Part shown: piece after piece, positions 43,237 through 52,619 of the stretch | How positions within the stretch are numbered: position 1 is the stretch's first letter | Layout of the letters: the number at the start of each line of letters is the position of its first letter | Assembly: GCA_020974905.1 (NCBI GenBank) | Contig: CP087563.1 | Location: forward strand, 6,820,001 to 6,884,000 | Source: Planctomycetes bacterium syqfu | GTDB lineage: Bacteria; Planctomycetota; Phycisphaerae; Phycisphaerales; Phycisphaeraceae | Length of the DNA stretch: 64,000 nucleotides | Reading direction: 5' to 3' | The notes under the pieces: generated by a model | What the model saw: only the letters and a program-made list of their open reading frames with translations | Database searches by the model: none | Told to the model about the DNA's origin: nothing | Program-made: the position numbers and the translations under genes

Positions 43237-44178
43237 ATGCATCAACAGTCTCGCACATCCGACGAAATCGGCCATATTCCTGTCTTGGCAGATCCCATCA
43301 TGGAACTCTTTGATGTCAAGCCGGGCATGATCTATCTGGACTGCACAGCAGGGCGGGGAGGGCATGCGAGTCTGGTTGCCCAGCAACTCGGTGAGACCGG
43401 TCATGTGATTGCATTGGATGCTGATCCTGCCAACGCTGACTTTACGCGCCAGCGTCTTTCGTCTTACCCCTGTCGGTCCGATGTGTTGCATCGTAACTTC
43501 GCGCAGGTGACGACGGCTTTGGATGAACTGGGTGTGGACAAAGTGGACCTGCTGCTGGCAGACCTTGGCTTTGCGTCCAACCAGATGGACGATCCGACGC
43601 GCGGGATGACGTTTCAGGCCGACGGCCCATTGGACATGCGTTTAAACCCGGATATCCCGACGACCGCAGCGGATTTGGTCAATCGCATGGCCGAGCGTGA
43701 GTTGGCGGATGTGCTGTTCCAGTTGGGTGAAGAGCGGTTGAGTCGACGAATTGCCAGAAAAATTGTGCAAATTCGGGAGAAGGAGCCGATAAAAAGTACA
43801 TTGGGGCTGGCAGATCTGGTGAGTAGCTGCTATCCGCCCAACCAACGCGGTAAACGGGCCCGCATCCATCCTGCCACGCGAACGTTCATGGCATTACGGA
43901 TCGCGGTCAACGAAGAACTGATGGCATTGGAACGATTGCTCGACACCTTGCCACAGATCATCAAACCCGGCGGTGTTGCGGCGATTATCAGCTTTCACTC
44001 ACTGGAAGATCGACGGGTCAAGCAGCGATTTTTGCAATTCGATCAAAATGATTGTGCAAAACGCCTGACGCGTAAACCAATTGTTGCAGATGATGCCCAA
44101 ATAAGGCAGAATCCCAGGAGTCGATCTGCTAAACTAAGGGCCGTGCAATTCGGTTCTCAAGATGCCGGCATGGATTGA
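43237..44178 (+). CDS. rsmH: 16S rRNA (cytosine-1402-N4) methyltransferase
   Basis: 313 residues from ATG 43237 (the frame extends to 43108, but the family starts near HIPVLADPIMELF). It uses SAM to methylate N4 of C1402 in the ribosomal P site. Motifs: YLDCTAGRGGHASL (SAM loop), LLADLGFASNQMDD, RGMTFQADGPLDMRLNPD, RIHPATRTFMALRIAVNEEL and IISFHSLEDRRVKQRF, in family order. In many bacteria it is next to ftsL and murE; here it is 7 kb from the murE-murF-mraY unit and followed by a LysM protein. Confidence 0.96.
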   Translation: MHQQSRTSDEIGHIPVLADPIMELFDVKPGMIYLDCTAGRGGHASLVAQQLGETGHVIALDADPANADFTRQRLSSYPCRSDVLHRNFAQVTTALDELGVDKVDLLLADLGFASNQMDDPTRGMTFQADGPLDMRLNPDIPTTAADLVNRMAERELADVLFQLGEERLSRRIARKIVQIREKEPIKSTLGLADLVSSCYPPNQRGKRARIHPATRTFMALRIAVNEELMALERLLDTLPQIIKPGGVAAIISFHSLEDRRVKQRFLQFDQNDCAKRLTRKPIVADDAQIRQNPRSRSAKLRAVQFGSQDAGMD

Positions 44179-44238
44179 AGTAATATTCGGGGTTGAGACG
44201 CTCAAGGATGAGCGTCATAAGCGAAGGATGGAGCCACA

Positions 44239-45372
44239 ATGACACGTGAAACGAAAGTCGGCCTGCTCGTAGGGATGGGGATCATACTGCTCATCGGCAT
44301 TGTGGTCAGCGATCATCTCTCCAAAGTTCAGCAGCAAACTCCGGCCAACTTCACGGACATGAGTCGTGAGACGTTTGACAGTCTGACGACCAACAGCCGT
44401 TCGAGTACGCTGCCTGACAGTGTCCCTGTTGCCAATCCCGCTCGCGCCGCTTTACAGGGCCAGCCAACACCGCTGCCGCTTCCCGGTGAAGTCATCACAC
44501 CAACGCAACCGAGCATGGTTGAGCAGCCCACGCGGTCACTGTATTCCAACCCGAGCGAATCCCGCTACAACCCGCAGCCGATTCAACCCAGTCGTTTGAC
44601 ACAGCCGGCTGCCCCGACCCGTGCCACCGCGCCTCAGCCGCGTCGTGTTGAAGACATGAGCGAAGAGCATGCCGTTGCCGGTGATGATGTCACCCCGCGT
44701 TTGACCCCACACATGGCCATCGCACTTGAAACACGCACTAACAACAATACACACGAGTTGCCCACCCGCACCGGCACGTATCACAAGGTCACCGAAGGCG
44801 ACAATCTCTACCTCATCGCCCAACGCTACTACGGTGATGGCAAACTCTGGCGCTTGATCCGTGATGCCAATCCGAATCTGGTCTCCACCGAAGGCACGAT
44901 CATGCTCAACAGCCGTCTGCTGATCCCCAGCAAGAAGCAGGTTGATCGAATTCAAAGCGGTGAAGCCGCTGCTAGCGCTGCCCCACGTGAGATCGTGGTG
45001 GAGTCCGGTCAGACGCTTTCTGAACTTGCCAGGATTCACCTGGGTAATGCAGCGGATTGGGACGAGTTGCTCAAAGCTAATCGTGACCGACTCAGTCGCC
45101 CCGAGCAGCTGCGTGCAGGCATGACACTGCGTCTTCCTGCCAAGGCGATTGAACGTGCTGCTGCCCGTCAGCCGGAGACGACCACACGTCGCAGCCAGCC
45201 CAACACGAACACCAGCAAGACCTACACCATCGAATCCGGCGATACGCTCTCAGCCATCGCTGCCAAGACAATGGGGGCTTCAAACAAGTGGTACAAGCTT
45301 TATCAACACAACAAATCGGTCATTGATGATCCAGACAATCTGACCGTTGGCCTCACCATCAAGATCCCCTGA
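44239..45372 (+). CDS. Membrane-anchored protein with three LysM domains
   Basis: 377 residues. One membrane helix (about 7-24, GLLVGMGIILLIGIVVS) anchors a long Pro/Gln/Thr linker (about 35-170). Three LysM repeats follow: YHKVTEGDNLYLIAQRYYGD (about 178-230), IVVESGQTLSELARIHLGN (about 253-300) and YTIESGDTLSAIAAKTMGA (about 330-377). LysM domains bind peptidoglycan or chitin-like glycans, so it links the inner membrane to the wall. No peptidase domain is attached. It follows rsmH by 60 bp and ends at a strong terminator. Confidence 0.9.
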   Translation: MTRETKVGLLVGMGIILLIGIVVSDHLSKVQQQTPANFTDMSRETFDSLTTNSRSSTLPDSVPVANPARAALQGQPTPLPLPGEVITPTQPSMVEQPTRSLYSNPSESRYNPQPIQPSRLTQPAAPTRATAPQPRRVEDMSEEHAVAGDDVTPRLTPHMAIALETRTNNNTHELPTRTGTYHKVTEGDNLYLIAQRYYGDGKLWRLIRDANPNLVSTEGTIMLNSRLLIPSKKQVDRIQSGEAAASAAPREIVVESGQTLSELARIHLGNAADWDELLKANRDRLSRPEQLRAGMTLRLPAKAIERAAARQPETTTRRSQPNTNTSKTYTIESGDTLSAIAAKTMGASNKWYKLYQHNKSVIDDPDNLTVGLTIKIP

Positions 45373-45404
45373 AAACCCCAACAGGGCATCTCCCAATAGG
45401 AAGC

Positions 45405-45443
45405 AAAACCGTGAAGGTCTTCATTGATCTTCACGGTTTTTTT
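45405..45443 (+). terminator. Rho-independent terminator after the LysM gene
   Basis: AAACCGTGAAG (45406-45416) pairs with CTTCACGGTTT and is followed by T. Confidence 0.92.
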
Positions 45444-45499
45444 GTTGGTTCGAATTGCTTGGGCAGGTGTGTGACCCAGCCAAGATGACCGGGCGATAT

Positions 45500-45656
45500 A
45501 GAGCAGTTCAAATCATTAATCTGCACCTTCCGTCACTCCCGCGCACGCAGGAGTCCAGTGATATATGCAGGCGTACACAGAATGCCACTGGATTCCCGCC
45601 TGCGCGGGAATGACGAAGCTTATCGCCGTATGGAAATTACTTAGTTGTATCGCTCT
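45500..45656. mobile_element. 157-bp MITE, copy C
   Basis: The left end AGAGCAGTTCAAATCATTAA matches copy B (42015) and the right end is the diverged complement (GTATCGCTCT). The 85-bp core is at 45531-45615. The length is identical to copy B. Confidence 0.78.
45531..45615. repeat. 85-bp palindromic core, copy C
   Basis: CGTCACTCCCGCGCACGCAG at the left end and CCGCCTGCGCGGGAATGACG at the right, in the same orientation as copy A. The centre is more diverged. Confidence 0.88.
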
Positions 45657-45818
45657 AGCCGAGTCATTCTGACTCGGTTGGTTTGAGACTTCGACTTTCA
45701 ACCGAATGAATCAACCCGCAAATGGCATTATTTCACCATGCCATTATCCGTATTCATCTGTGTGTATCTGTGGCTGAAAATGCCTTGAACACAAGCATGA
45801 ACCGCATCGTCGAGAGTC

Positions 45819-47549
45819 TCACCCCGTCTTGCGGAACCTTTGATTCAACTGCTCGATCATGCTCGGAATCGCATCGGCATCGGTGGGTTTGGCGAAGAGA
45901 TAACCCTGGCCGTAATCACAATCCAGACTCTGTAGATGAGCAAGCTGTTCGAGTTTCTCAATGCCTTCAGCCACCACGACCAGGTTCAGGTTGTGTGCCA
46001 ACGTCACGATGGAGTTGAGGATGGCCGCGAAGCTGTGGTTTTTCTCGACATTGTTGATGAAGCTGCGGTCGATTTTCAGACTGTCCAGCGGGAACTTGTT
46101 CAAGCAGCCCAGCGAGGAATGTCCGGTGCCAAAGTCATCCATAGCCAACTTGAATCCAGTCTCGCGCAGTTGTTCGAGCATCGGCGTGAGGATGGACATG
46201 TTATCCATGATGGTGCTTTCGGTGATCTCCAACGTCACCGCATTGTGTGGCAGGCCTGTCTTCCTGAGAATGTCATCCGCATGTTTCACAAAGTCCGGCG
46301 TGATGAGTTGTCGCTTGGACAGGTTCACGTTCACGCGCAGGTGACGCATGTTCGGATACATCTGACGCCAGAGTTTGAGTTGGCTGGCTGCTTCATACAG
46401 AATCCACCAGCCGATGGGTACGATCAAGCCCGACTCTTCAGCAATGGGGATGAAGGTTAACGGTGAGACCACGCCACGCACCGGATGATGCCAACGGATC
46501 AACGCTTCAAAGCCGGTGAGCTTGCCTGTGGCTAGACAGTGTATGGGTTGGTAGAGCAGTTTGAGTTCGTGCCTTGCCAACGCATGTCGCAGGTCACCTT
46601 CAAGGGTGAGTTGTTCCAGGGATTGCTCGTGCATTTGCTGGTTGAAGCAGCAGGACTGCGACTTGCCGTTTTCCTTGGCATGGTACATGGCGATGTCGGC
46701 ATCACGCAGCAGGCTTTCAGGATTGTCATAGTTGCCACTGCTTAAGACGATACCGATGCTTGCAGAGCAGATCAGTTCGAATTGTTCGATGTGATAGGGC
46801 CCATGCAATTCGGCTTGCAGTTTCTCTGCCAACTCGGTGAGCATCTGATTGCTGAGAGGGTTGTCGATGAGCAGGACAAATTCATCACCACCCATCCGCG
46901 CTGCGGTATAGCCTTTGTGGCCGAGCGTTTCGTCAAGCATGTCCACCATGCTGCGGGTCACACGGATCAGCAGTTCGTTACCCGCTGAATGGCCCAGGCT
47001 GTCGTTGATGACCTTAAAGCGATCAAAGTCCAGAAACAGCACGGCAAATTGATAGTCCGGGTCGGACTTCTGCCGCATGAGTTTGTACTTGAGTTCATCA
47101 AATAAGGCGGTGCGATTAAGCAGTCCGGTCAACGGATCGGTCATCGCCTGGACTTGCAACTTGTTGATGAGGAAGCGCATTTTCAAGGCGGCTTCGACAC
47201 GCGCAATGAGTTCGCGGTTATCAAACGGCTTGGTGATATAGTCCGTCGCGCCTGCATCAAATGCCTTGACCTTGATTTCCGTGTTCAGATCGGCGGTGAG
47301 AAAAATGATGGGGATGTTGGTGGTCAGCGGATTTTTTTTCAGTTCCTCGCAGACCGCAAAGCCATCCATTTCAGGCATGTGAACATCAAGCAGAATCAAA
47401 TCCGGCACATGCTCGGTCGCATACGCAATGCCATCAGGGCCATTGTGAACGCAATGGACATTCAGTTCGATATGCCGCAACCGTGCTTCAATCACACGTG
47501 CAGTCACCACATCGTCATCAACCACCAGTACCTTTGAATCTTCACACAT
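45819..47549 (-). CDS. Receiver-GGDEF-EAL c-di-GMP signalling protein
   Basis: 576 residues from ATG 47549 (AGGA nine bases upstream; a TTG frame opens at 47621). The receiver domain (about 5-122) has Asp55 in LILLDVHMPEMDG. A diguanylate cyclase domain has an intact GGDEF at 220-224, while the usual inhibitory RxxD before it is missing (HKGY). The phosphodiesterase domain has EAL at 348-350, plus NVNLS, LEITES, DDFGTGHSS, KIDRS and GYLFAKP, so both activities could be present. No transmembrane segment. It is likely controlled by a kinase elsewhere. Confidence 0.95.
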   Translation of the reverse strand: MCEDSKVLVVDDDVVTARVIEARLRHIELNVHCVHNGPDGIAYATEHVPDLILLDVHMPEMDGFAVCEELKKNPLTTNIPIIFLTADLNTEIKVKAFDAGATDYITKPFDNRELIARVEAALKMRFLINKLQVQAMTDPLTGLLNRTALFDELKYKLMRQKSDPDYQFAVLFLDFDRFKVINDSLGHSAGNELLIRVTRSMVDMLDETLGHKGYTAARMGGDEFVLLIDNPLSNQMLTELAEKLQAELHGPYHIEQFELICSASIGIVLSSGNYDNPESLLRDADIAMYHAKENGKSQSCCFNQQMHEQSLEQLTLEGDLRHALARHELKLLYQPIHCLATGKLTGFEALIRWHHPVRGVVSPLTFIPIAEESGLIVPIGWWILYEAASQLKLWRQMYPNMRHLRVNVNLSKRQLITPDFVKHADDILRKTGLPHNAVTLEITESTIMDNMSILTPMLEQLRETGFKLAMDDFGTGHSSLGCLNKFPLDSLKIDRSFINNVEKNHSFAAILNSIVTLAHNLNLVVVAEGIEKLEQLAHLQSLDCDYGQGYLFAKPTDADAIPSMIEQLNQRFRKTG

Positions 47550-47871
47550 TACAACGGGTCCTACGGTTTGGACATCTTTCAGTCGTGTTACTTCTGACCT
47601 GAACCGAACCCCGTCCTGCAATGAATGCAGCCCTTGAAATCAATGATCGACGCATCCATGAGCATATATAACACTTTGGTTTGCAATTACCCTTTAACTG
47701 GAAAAACAAGGGTACAGATATTCGCTATAACCGGAACATTCCTGCGCATATGTTATGGGGCCTATACCTGCCTGGTAATGCACACTGTGAAAGCCTCAAA
47801 GCTGTCAATGGCAGTCTCACTTTGTTACCGGTGTTTTCCAGCAACCGCTAGAGCTTGGTAAGATGTCTGGC
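47550..47871. other. Divergent intergenic region upstream of ruvA
   Basis: This 322-bp gap carries the promoters of the GGDEF-EAL gene and ruvA. I see no recognisable riboswitch or terminator; the sequence is moderately AT-rich with no long inverted repeat. Confidence 0.4.
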
Positions 47872-48552
47872 ATGATTGCATCCATTACCGGCAAACTGGT
47901 TTTGACCACCAACGAATCGCTGCACATTGATCTGAGCAACGGACTTGTTTACGAAGTGCATGTCCCGGCATTTGTCGTGACGCGCTTGGCATCACGCGTG
48001 GGGCAGATGGTCACGCTCAAGACGCTACATTATCTGGAATCACAAAATCAGGGCGCGAGCTTTCTGCCGCGTTTGGCAGGCTTTTTGAGTGATGAAGATC
48101 GTGAGTTCTTTGCGTTGTTCACTACCGTCAAAGGCATCGGCAACCGCAAAGCGCTGCGCGCCCTGGCCATGGACACCGGGCAGATCGCCATGGCCATTGC
48201 CGATCGGGATACGGCGTTTTTGCAATCACTGCCGGAGATCGGCAAGCGGACCGCCGAAACCATCATCGCATCACTCAACGGCAAGGTGGACCACTTCGCA
48301 GCATCCGGCAGCTATGCCCAGTCGGCAGCCAAAGACGAAGCTGCCATCGACGCCAATGATGATGCAACGTCCGATACACCTGCCCCCAGCGGCGCGATGT
48401 CGCGCGAGGCTTTGGAAGTGCTCATGCAACTCGGTGAGAATCGCATCCAGGCGATGAACTGGATCAACATGGCATTGGCCGACGAGAAAGACCGACCTGC
48501 TGATGTCACCGCGTTGATCGAACGCTGTTTTCGCATCAAAGCTGGCTCCTGA
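47872..48552 (+). CDS. ruvA: Holliday junction branch-migration protein RuvA
   Basis: 226 residues from ATG 47872 (MIASITGKLV; a second ATG is at 47863). The OB-fold domain (about 1-65) is followed by two helix-hairpin-helix motifs, TTVKGIGNRKALRAL and LPEIGKRTAETIIASL, an acidic linker (about 150-170) and the RuvB-binding domain III (EALEVLMQLGENRIQAMNWI). It binds four-way junctions and recruits RuvB. It is separated from ruvB and ruvC, which are not in the window. Confidence 0.93.
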   Translation: MIASITGKLVLTTNESLHIDLSNGLVYEVHVPAFVVTRLASRVGQMVTLKTLHYLESQNQGASFLPRLAGFLSDEDREFFALFTTVKGIGNRKALRALAMDTGQIAMAIADRDTAFLQSLPEIGKRTAETIIASLNGKVDHFAASGSYAQSAAKDEAAIDANDDATSDTPAPSGAMSREALEVLMQLGENRIQAMNWINMALADEKDRPADVTALIERCFRIKAGS

Positions 48553-48645
48553 AACGCGTTGGAAGCGCATTTTGGCCAATTTTGCATCCTTTTTACCCCT
48601 AATTGGTATAAAATGGTGTAACACGTTCCGGACAGGAGATTTCTC

Positions 48646-49260
48646 ATGGATATCATCTTGGCAATCCTCATGGCGGTGGGACTTTCGGCTGCCTGCGGCT
48701 TTCGCGTCTTCGTTCCCATGTTCGTTTTGAGCATCGCTGCCAACGGCAACCATCTTCAATTGGGTGAGAGTTTCCAATGGATCGGCTCGGACCTGGCGAT
48801 GGTTGTCTTCGGACTGGCAACCGCGCTTGAGATTGGTGCCTACTACCTGCCTTGGCTGGACAACATGCTTGACTCGGTTGCAACACCCGCTGCGGTGGTC
48901 GCCGGTTCGATTGCTGCAGCATCCTGTGTCACCGGTGAGTCCGAACTCATCGGCTGGGTTGGTGCAGCCATTGCCGGTGGTTCCATTGCAGGCGGTGTCC
49001 AACTCACCACGGTCGCAACGCGCATGACCTCGCTGGCAACAACCGGTGGGGCGGGCAACCCCGTGGTCTCCACGGTGGAAGCGACGGTTTCGACAGTGGT
49101 CTCCGTGCTGGCGATTGTCCTGCCGCTGGTCATCATCCTGTTCGTACTTGGCTTTGGTTATCTGGTCTATCGCATCGTCAACCGACGCCGCGCCAAGAAG
49201 CAGGCAGCCCTGGCAACCCAGTCCCCGACGCTGCCCGTTGATCCACCTGCTGCCGTATAA
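48646..49260 (+). CDS. DUF4126-family membrane protein
   Basis: 204 residues; AGGAG precedes ATG 48646. Four to five hydrophobic helices are present. The N-terminus, MDIILAILMAVGLSAACGFR then VFVPMFVLSIAANGNHLQLG, and the stretch YYLPWLDNMLDSVATPAAVVAG are characteristic of DUF4126 proteins, whose function is not known. An Arg/Lys tail follows the last helix. It is 94 bp after ruvA and 146 bp before recN on the same strand. Confidence 0.88.
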   Translation: MDIILAILMAVGLSAACGFRVFVPMFVLSIAANGNHLQLGESFQWIGSDLAMVVFGLATALEIGAYYLPWLDNMLDSVATPAAVVAGSIAAASCVTGESELIGWVGAAIAGGSIAGGVQLTTVATRMTSLATTGGAGNPVVSTVEATVSTVVSVLAIVLPLVIILFVLGFGYLVYRIVNRRRAKKQAALATQSPTLPVDPPAAV

Positions 49261-49405
49261 CACTGCAAACCAACACAACCGCTATTGCGAAATTCCGCGA
49301 ACATTGGATAATACCAGTGTCGGTTTTTGTTCGGTATCGGGTTTCACGTGATCCGATACTCTTCAACTCAACTTTCGCAACCACTTTTTGCAAAGCGGCG
49401 AACGG

Positions 49406-51121
49406 ATGCTCCGCGAATTACACATCTCCAATTTAGCTGTCATTCATGATGTCAACCTCGAACTCTCCGGCGGACTGAACTGTTTCACCGGGCAGACCGG
49501 CGCAGGCAAGAGTCTGATCCTCGGCGCGTTTGAGATGCTCCTTGGGTTGCGCCCTGCAGGCAAAGACATGCTCCGGCCCGGCTCCAAGGAAGCGCGCATC
49601 ACCGGCTTGTTTGAACTCCACGATCAAGAAGTTGTTACGGAAGTCGCAACCATTCTGGATCAGGAAATCGCGGTAGGAGACCAACTGCTATTGGTGCGCA
49701 AGATCACGCCCAGTCGATCCTCCGTTGCGATCAATGGTCAACCGGTCACGGCTGCGATGGTGAAAACCGTTGGCCAGCAACTTGTTGACATTCACGGCCA
49801 GCATGATCATCAATACCTGCTGCGAGCTTCCAATCAATTACTCATTCTCGACCGCTTTGCCGAATGCTCCGATCTGCGCAAGCAATACACGCAGACCTGG
49901 CAGACGCTCAGCGAACTCACCCAACGCCGCGAAGAACTCACCCAATCCAGCACGCTGCGAACCCAGCAGTTGGACCTTTACGAATTTCAGGCAAACGAAA
50001 TTGATGACGCCCAACTGCAGGCAGGGGAGTTTGAAGAACTCTCTGCCCGTCATAAGTGGCTGACCAACGTGCATAAAATCCAGCGTGACTCCGGCCAGGC
50101 GTATCAGGCGCTCTACGACTCAGACGCGTCGGTCATTGAGCGTTTGCAGATGATTGTCCACCTGCTTGGTGAACTCGAAGAACTTGATGAAGAGTTGGCG
50201 GAACCCACGCAGGCCATTCGTGAAGCGACGTTGGCGTTGCAGGAAGGTGCCTTTGATCTTGGGCGGTACATGGATCGGATTGATGCCAACCCGCACGAGC
50301 TTGATGAAGTCGAAGATCGTTTGAACATCATCAATCGCCTGACATCCAAGTATGCACGTAATCAGACGGGCGTTGATCCGGTTGAGGAGATTCTCACTTA
50401 CCGCGAGCAGATTCAAACCGAGATCGAATCGCTGCGGGGCAAGGACGCGGACCTGTCATCGTTGGATAAACAGATCAAACAAGCCAAGGACGATTTAACC
50501 AAACTTGGCGAAAAACTCAGTAAGAAACGCCAGACCGCTGCAAAGAAAATCAAGCCCCTGATTGAAGCGCAACTTGATGAGTTGGGGATGGCAGATGCCC
50601 AGTTCCATGTGGAGTTTTCAGCCGTCGGTGATGACGGTTCGATGCATGGCCTTGAGTCACTGGAATTCATGATCCGTACCAATCCGGGACAACCTGCAAG
50701 ACCGATGCGCAAGATTGCCTCCGGCGGCGAACTTTCGCGCATCATGCTCGCCCTCAAATCCATCCTTGCTGACAGTGACCGCATCAGCGTGTTGGTGTTC
50801 GACGAGATTGATGCCAACATCGGTGGTCGCATGGGCACGATCATCGGCGAGAAACTCCGCAGCCTTGCCAACAGCAGCGATGACGGCTCACACCAAATTC
50901 TCTGCATCACGCACCTGCCTCAGATTGCCGCCTACGCCGACCGACATCTGCACATCACCAAGCAGGTCATGGGCAAAGGCAAGGACCGCCAGACGCAGAC
51001 GACGGTGTTGCACTTGGAAGGGGACAACCGCGTCGACGAACTCGCCGAAATGCTCGCAGGTAAAGATGCGACGGAGACTACAAGAAAGCAAATCCAGGAA
51101 ATGCTGGCGGGCGCCTCGTGA
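49406..51121 (+). CDS. recN: DNA repair protein RecN
   Basis: 571 residues from ATG 49406 (a TTG frame opens at 49388). An SMC-like ATPase for double-strand break repair. N-terminal MLRELHISNLAVIHDVNLEL and FTGQTGAGKSLILGA (Walker A) are followed by long coiled coils (about 150-370, with ELTQRREELTQSS and EELDEELAEPTQAI) and the C-terminal head with KIASGGELSRIMLALK (signature) and ISVLVFDEIDANIGGRMG (Walker B). DIHGQHDHQYLL is the Q-loop region. Length matches the family. Confidence 0.96.
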   Translation: MLRELHISNLAVIHDVNLELSGGLNCFTGQTGAGKSLILGAFEMLLGLRPAGKDMLRPGSKEARITGLFELHDQEVVTEVATILDQEIAVGDQLLLVRKITPSRSSVAINGQPVTAAMVKTVGQQLVDIHGQHDHQYLLRASNQLLILDRFAECSDLRKQYTQTWQTLSELTQRREELTQSSTLRTQQLDLYEFQANEIDDAQLQAGEFEELSARHKWLTNVHKIQRDSGQAYQALYDSDASVIERLQMIVHLLGELEELDEELAEPTQAIREATLALQEGAFDLGRYMDRIDANPHELDEVEDRLNIINRLTSKYARNQTGVDPVEEILTYREQIQTEIESLRGKDADLSSLDKQIKQAKDDLTKLGEKLSKKRQTAAKKIKPLIEAQLDELGMADAQFHVEFSAVGDDGSMHGLESLEFMIRTNPGQPARPMRKIASGGELSRIMLALKSILADSDRISVLVFDEIDANIGGRMGTIIGEKLRSLANSSDDGSHQILCITHLPQIAAYADRHLHITKQVMGKGKDRQTQTTVLHLEGDNRVDELAEMLAGKDATETTRKQIQEMLAGAS

Positions 51122-51174
51122 GTTTTCCAAGACAGTAAAGGCATTATTACCGCAGAGACGCGGCGCTTAAGACA

Positions 51175-51281
51175 AAAGCCGTGACTCTCCTGAGTCACGG
51201 GTTGCCTTGGCGTTGGTGGTGTTCTTGATATTCGTACTCGATTTAGCAAGGCAACCCGTGGCCCGGGAGGACCACGGCTTT
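51175..51281. repeat. Inverted pair of REP-like palindromes (3' side of RAYT-like gene)
   Basis: The first copy (51175-51209) is AAAGCCGTGACTCTCCTG then AGTCACGGGTTGCCTTG. The second copy (51247-51281), in reverse orientation, ends in CGGGTTGCCTTG when complemented. Each is a stem of about 9 bp ending in the shared CGGGTTGCC. They lie just downstream of the gene at 51304. Confidence 0.82.
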
Positions 51282-51303
51282 GGGGGGATGTTGCTTTCGC
51301 GTG

Positions 51304-51816
51304 TCAATGTGTGTCAGGGGGCCAGACGGCAGCGCCCTGGTACACATGTTTGAGAATGTAACCGCGTGCGTTCTCCCAGTGCGATGGGTCAGCAATGGGT
51401 TGGCAGCGACACTTGGTTGCCCAAATCGGTTTGGGAATATCCAGTTGCCTTGTACTCCAACTTTTGACTTTCCCGATGGTGATGCGTGGTTGATGATCCG
51501 GGAATTTTGCAAGTACATGCCAGTGATGGGAGCCAATCGCGATTGCAGCAATTTCAAGTTGATAGTGTTGCAAGGCAGACACCCAGATGTCTAACGCTTG
51601 AAAGCAATGAAACTGTGACAGAAACACTGCATCGTTTTTCATTCGGTTTTGACTGTGTTCGTGTAAGCCTTCGTCGGAGCCGGGAGGGGGTGGTGATTTG
51701 TAATCACCGTCGACATGAATTTTGTGATCTTCGGATCGCCAACCACGTGGATCACCGGGCAGCCATGTGCCGTAGGTGTTGCCGTTGCAGTGATACCAGT
51801 TATCCCACGGAGTCAT
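51304..51816 (-). CDS. REP-associated (IS200-like HUH) transposase-like protein
   Basis: About 170 residues from ATG 51816 (the longer frame runs into a REP copy). It begins MTPWDNWYHCNGNTYGTWLP and has an HUH-type His-Trp-His in IGSHHWHVLAKF and a late GYILKHVYQGAAVW, the layout of Y1-transposase-like RAYT proteins common in planctomycetes. I cannot identify the nucleophilic Tyr with certainty; the expected helix reads GKVKSWSTRQL. It is flanked on both sides by inverted REP-like palindromes, which supports the RAYT assignment. Such proteins nick single-stranded REP DNA. Confidence 0.7.
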   Translation of the reverse strand: MTPWDNWYHCNGNTYGTWLPGDPRGWRSEDHKIHVDGDYKSPPPPGSDEGLHEHSQNRMKNDAVFLSQFHCFQALDIWVSALQHYQLEIAAIAIGSHHWHVLAKFPDHQPRITIGKVKSWSTRQLDIPKPIWATKCRCQPIADPSHWENARGYILKHVYQGAAVWPPDTH

Positions 51817-51830
51817 GTGATCAATGTTAG

Positions 51831-51924
51831 CAGGCGACCCGTGACCTGGGAAGGTCACGGCTTTTAAAATTGATGAATGATCGCAACACAAAGCCGTGAC
51901 TCTCCTGAGTCACGGGTTGCCTTG
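51831..51924. repeat. Inverted pair of REP-like palindromes (5' side of RAYT-like gene)
   Basis: The copy at 51831-51864 is in reverse orientation (GACCCGTGACCTGGGAAGG then TCACGGC) and the copy at 51890-51924 is forward. The forward copy is identical over 35 bases to the one at 51175. Together with 51175-51281 they bracket the transposase-like gene. Confidence 0.82.
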
Positions 51925-51969
51925 ATTGATGTGAATTTTGATTATGAAAATCTCAACTCTGCCCGATGG

Positions 51970-52518
51970 TCACCGGTACAGGCTGCGGGGCGACGTCATG
52001 CGTCGGTTGGAGAGCGATCTGCAATGGGCGACGTTTGCCCTTGGGGGCAGACCGTCTTCGTCGATGACGCGCTGGATGGCCATGATGCCTTCAATGAGTG
52101 TTTCAGGACGCGGGGGGCAGCCTGGGACATAGACATCCACCGGGATGTATTGGTCGATCCCCTGCACGACAGCATAGGTGTCAAACACGCCACCGGTCGA
52201 GGCACAGGCGCCCATGGAGATGACCCACTTGGGTTCTGCCATCTGCTGATAGATGCGCTGGAGCACGGGGAGCATTTTCACACTCACGCGACCTGCAACG
52301 AGCATCAGGTCTGCCTGACGCGGGCTGAATCGCATGACTTCTGCACCAAAGCGGGCAAGGTCATAACGACTGGATGCTGTGGCCATCAGTTCAATACCAC
52401 AACAGGCGGTGGCAAAGGGCATCGGCCAGACACTGCAACGACGGCCCCAGTTCACCGCTTTCTGCAGCGTGGTGCAAAGGAACATGTCATTGTTGGTCAG
52501 AACGGATTCGAGTCCCAT
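51970..52518 (-). CDS. nuoB: NADH-quinone oxidoreductase subunit B
   Basis: 182 residues; AAGGT precedes ATG 52518. This complex I peripheral-arm subunit carries cluster N2. [16 protein letters not shown] supplies Cys39 and Cys40, MGACASTGG Cys105 and VPGCPPRPE Cys134, the four expected ligands. It is normally next to nuoA and nuoCD, but here it stands alone between a histidine kinase and the RAYT locus; nuoI begins 11 kb away. Confidence 0.95.
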   Translation of the reverse strand: MGLESVLTNNDMFLCTTLQKAVNWGRRCSVWPMPFATACCGIELMATASSRYDLARFGAEVMRFSPRQADLMLVAGRVSVKMLPVLQRIYQQMAEPKWVISMGACASTGGVFDTYAVVQGIDQYIPVDVYVPGCPPRPETLIEGIMAIQRVIDEDGLPPRANVAHCRSLSNRRMTSPRSLYR

Positions 52519-52619
52519 GGCGATACCTTTTTAAACAACAGCGTTGAGCACATTCTAGTACATTTGGCTGGCGATACCAAACCCATCTTATCCCGCGAAT
52601 CACATGCTCAAAAGACGCT

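Larger units (their letters stand above)
45373..45818. other. Intergenic region with terminator and MITE
   Basis: The 446-bp gap between the convergent LysM and GGDEF-EAL genes holds the terminator at 45405, the 157-bp MITE at 45500 and a small hairpin (CCGAGTCA/TGACTCGG, 45659-45677). No gene was found. Confidence 0.6.

Noticed and set aside
45448-45475. Possible tRNA fragment (GGTTCGAATTG)
   Set aside because: No acceptor or anticodon arm can be built around it.
47550-47871. c-di-GMP riboswitch upstream of the GGDEF-EAL gene
   Set aside because: No conserved riboswitch core or paired elements could be recognised on either strand.
48271-49278. Minus-strand open frame of 335 codons
   Set aside because: It is antisense to ruvA and the DUF4126 gene and is rich in unlikely His/Cys/Arg runs.
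51175-51924. CRISPR-like repeated sequence
   Set aside because: The repeats are palindromes in alternating orientation at irregular distances with a gene between them, and no cas gene is present.
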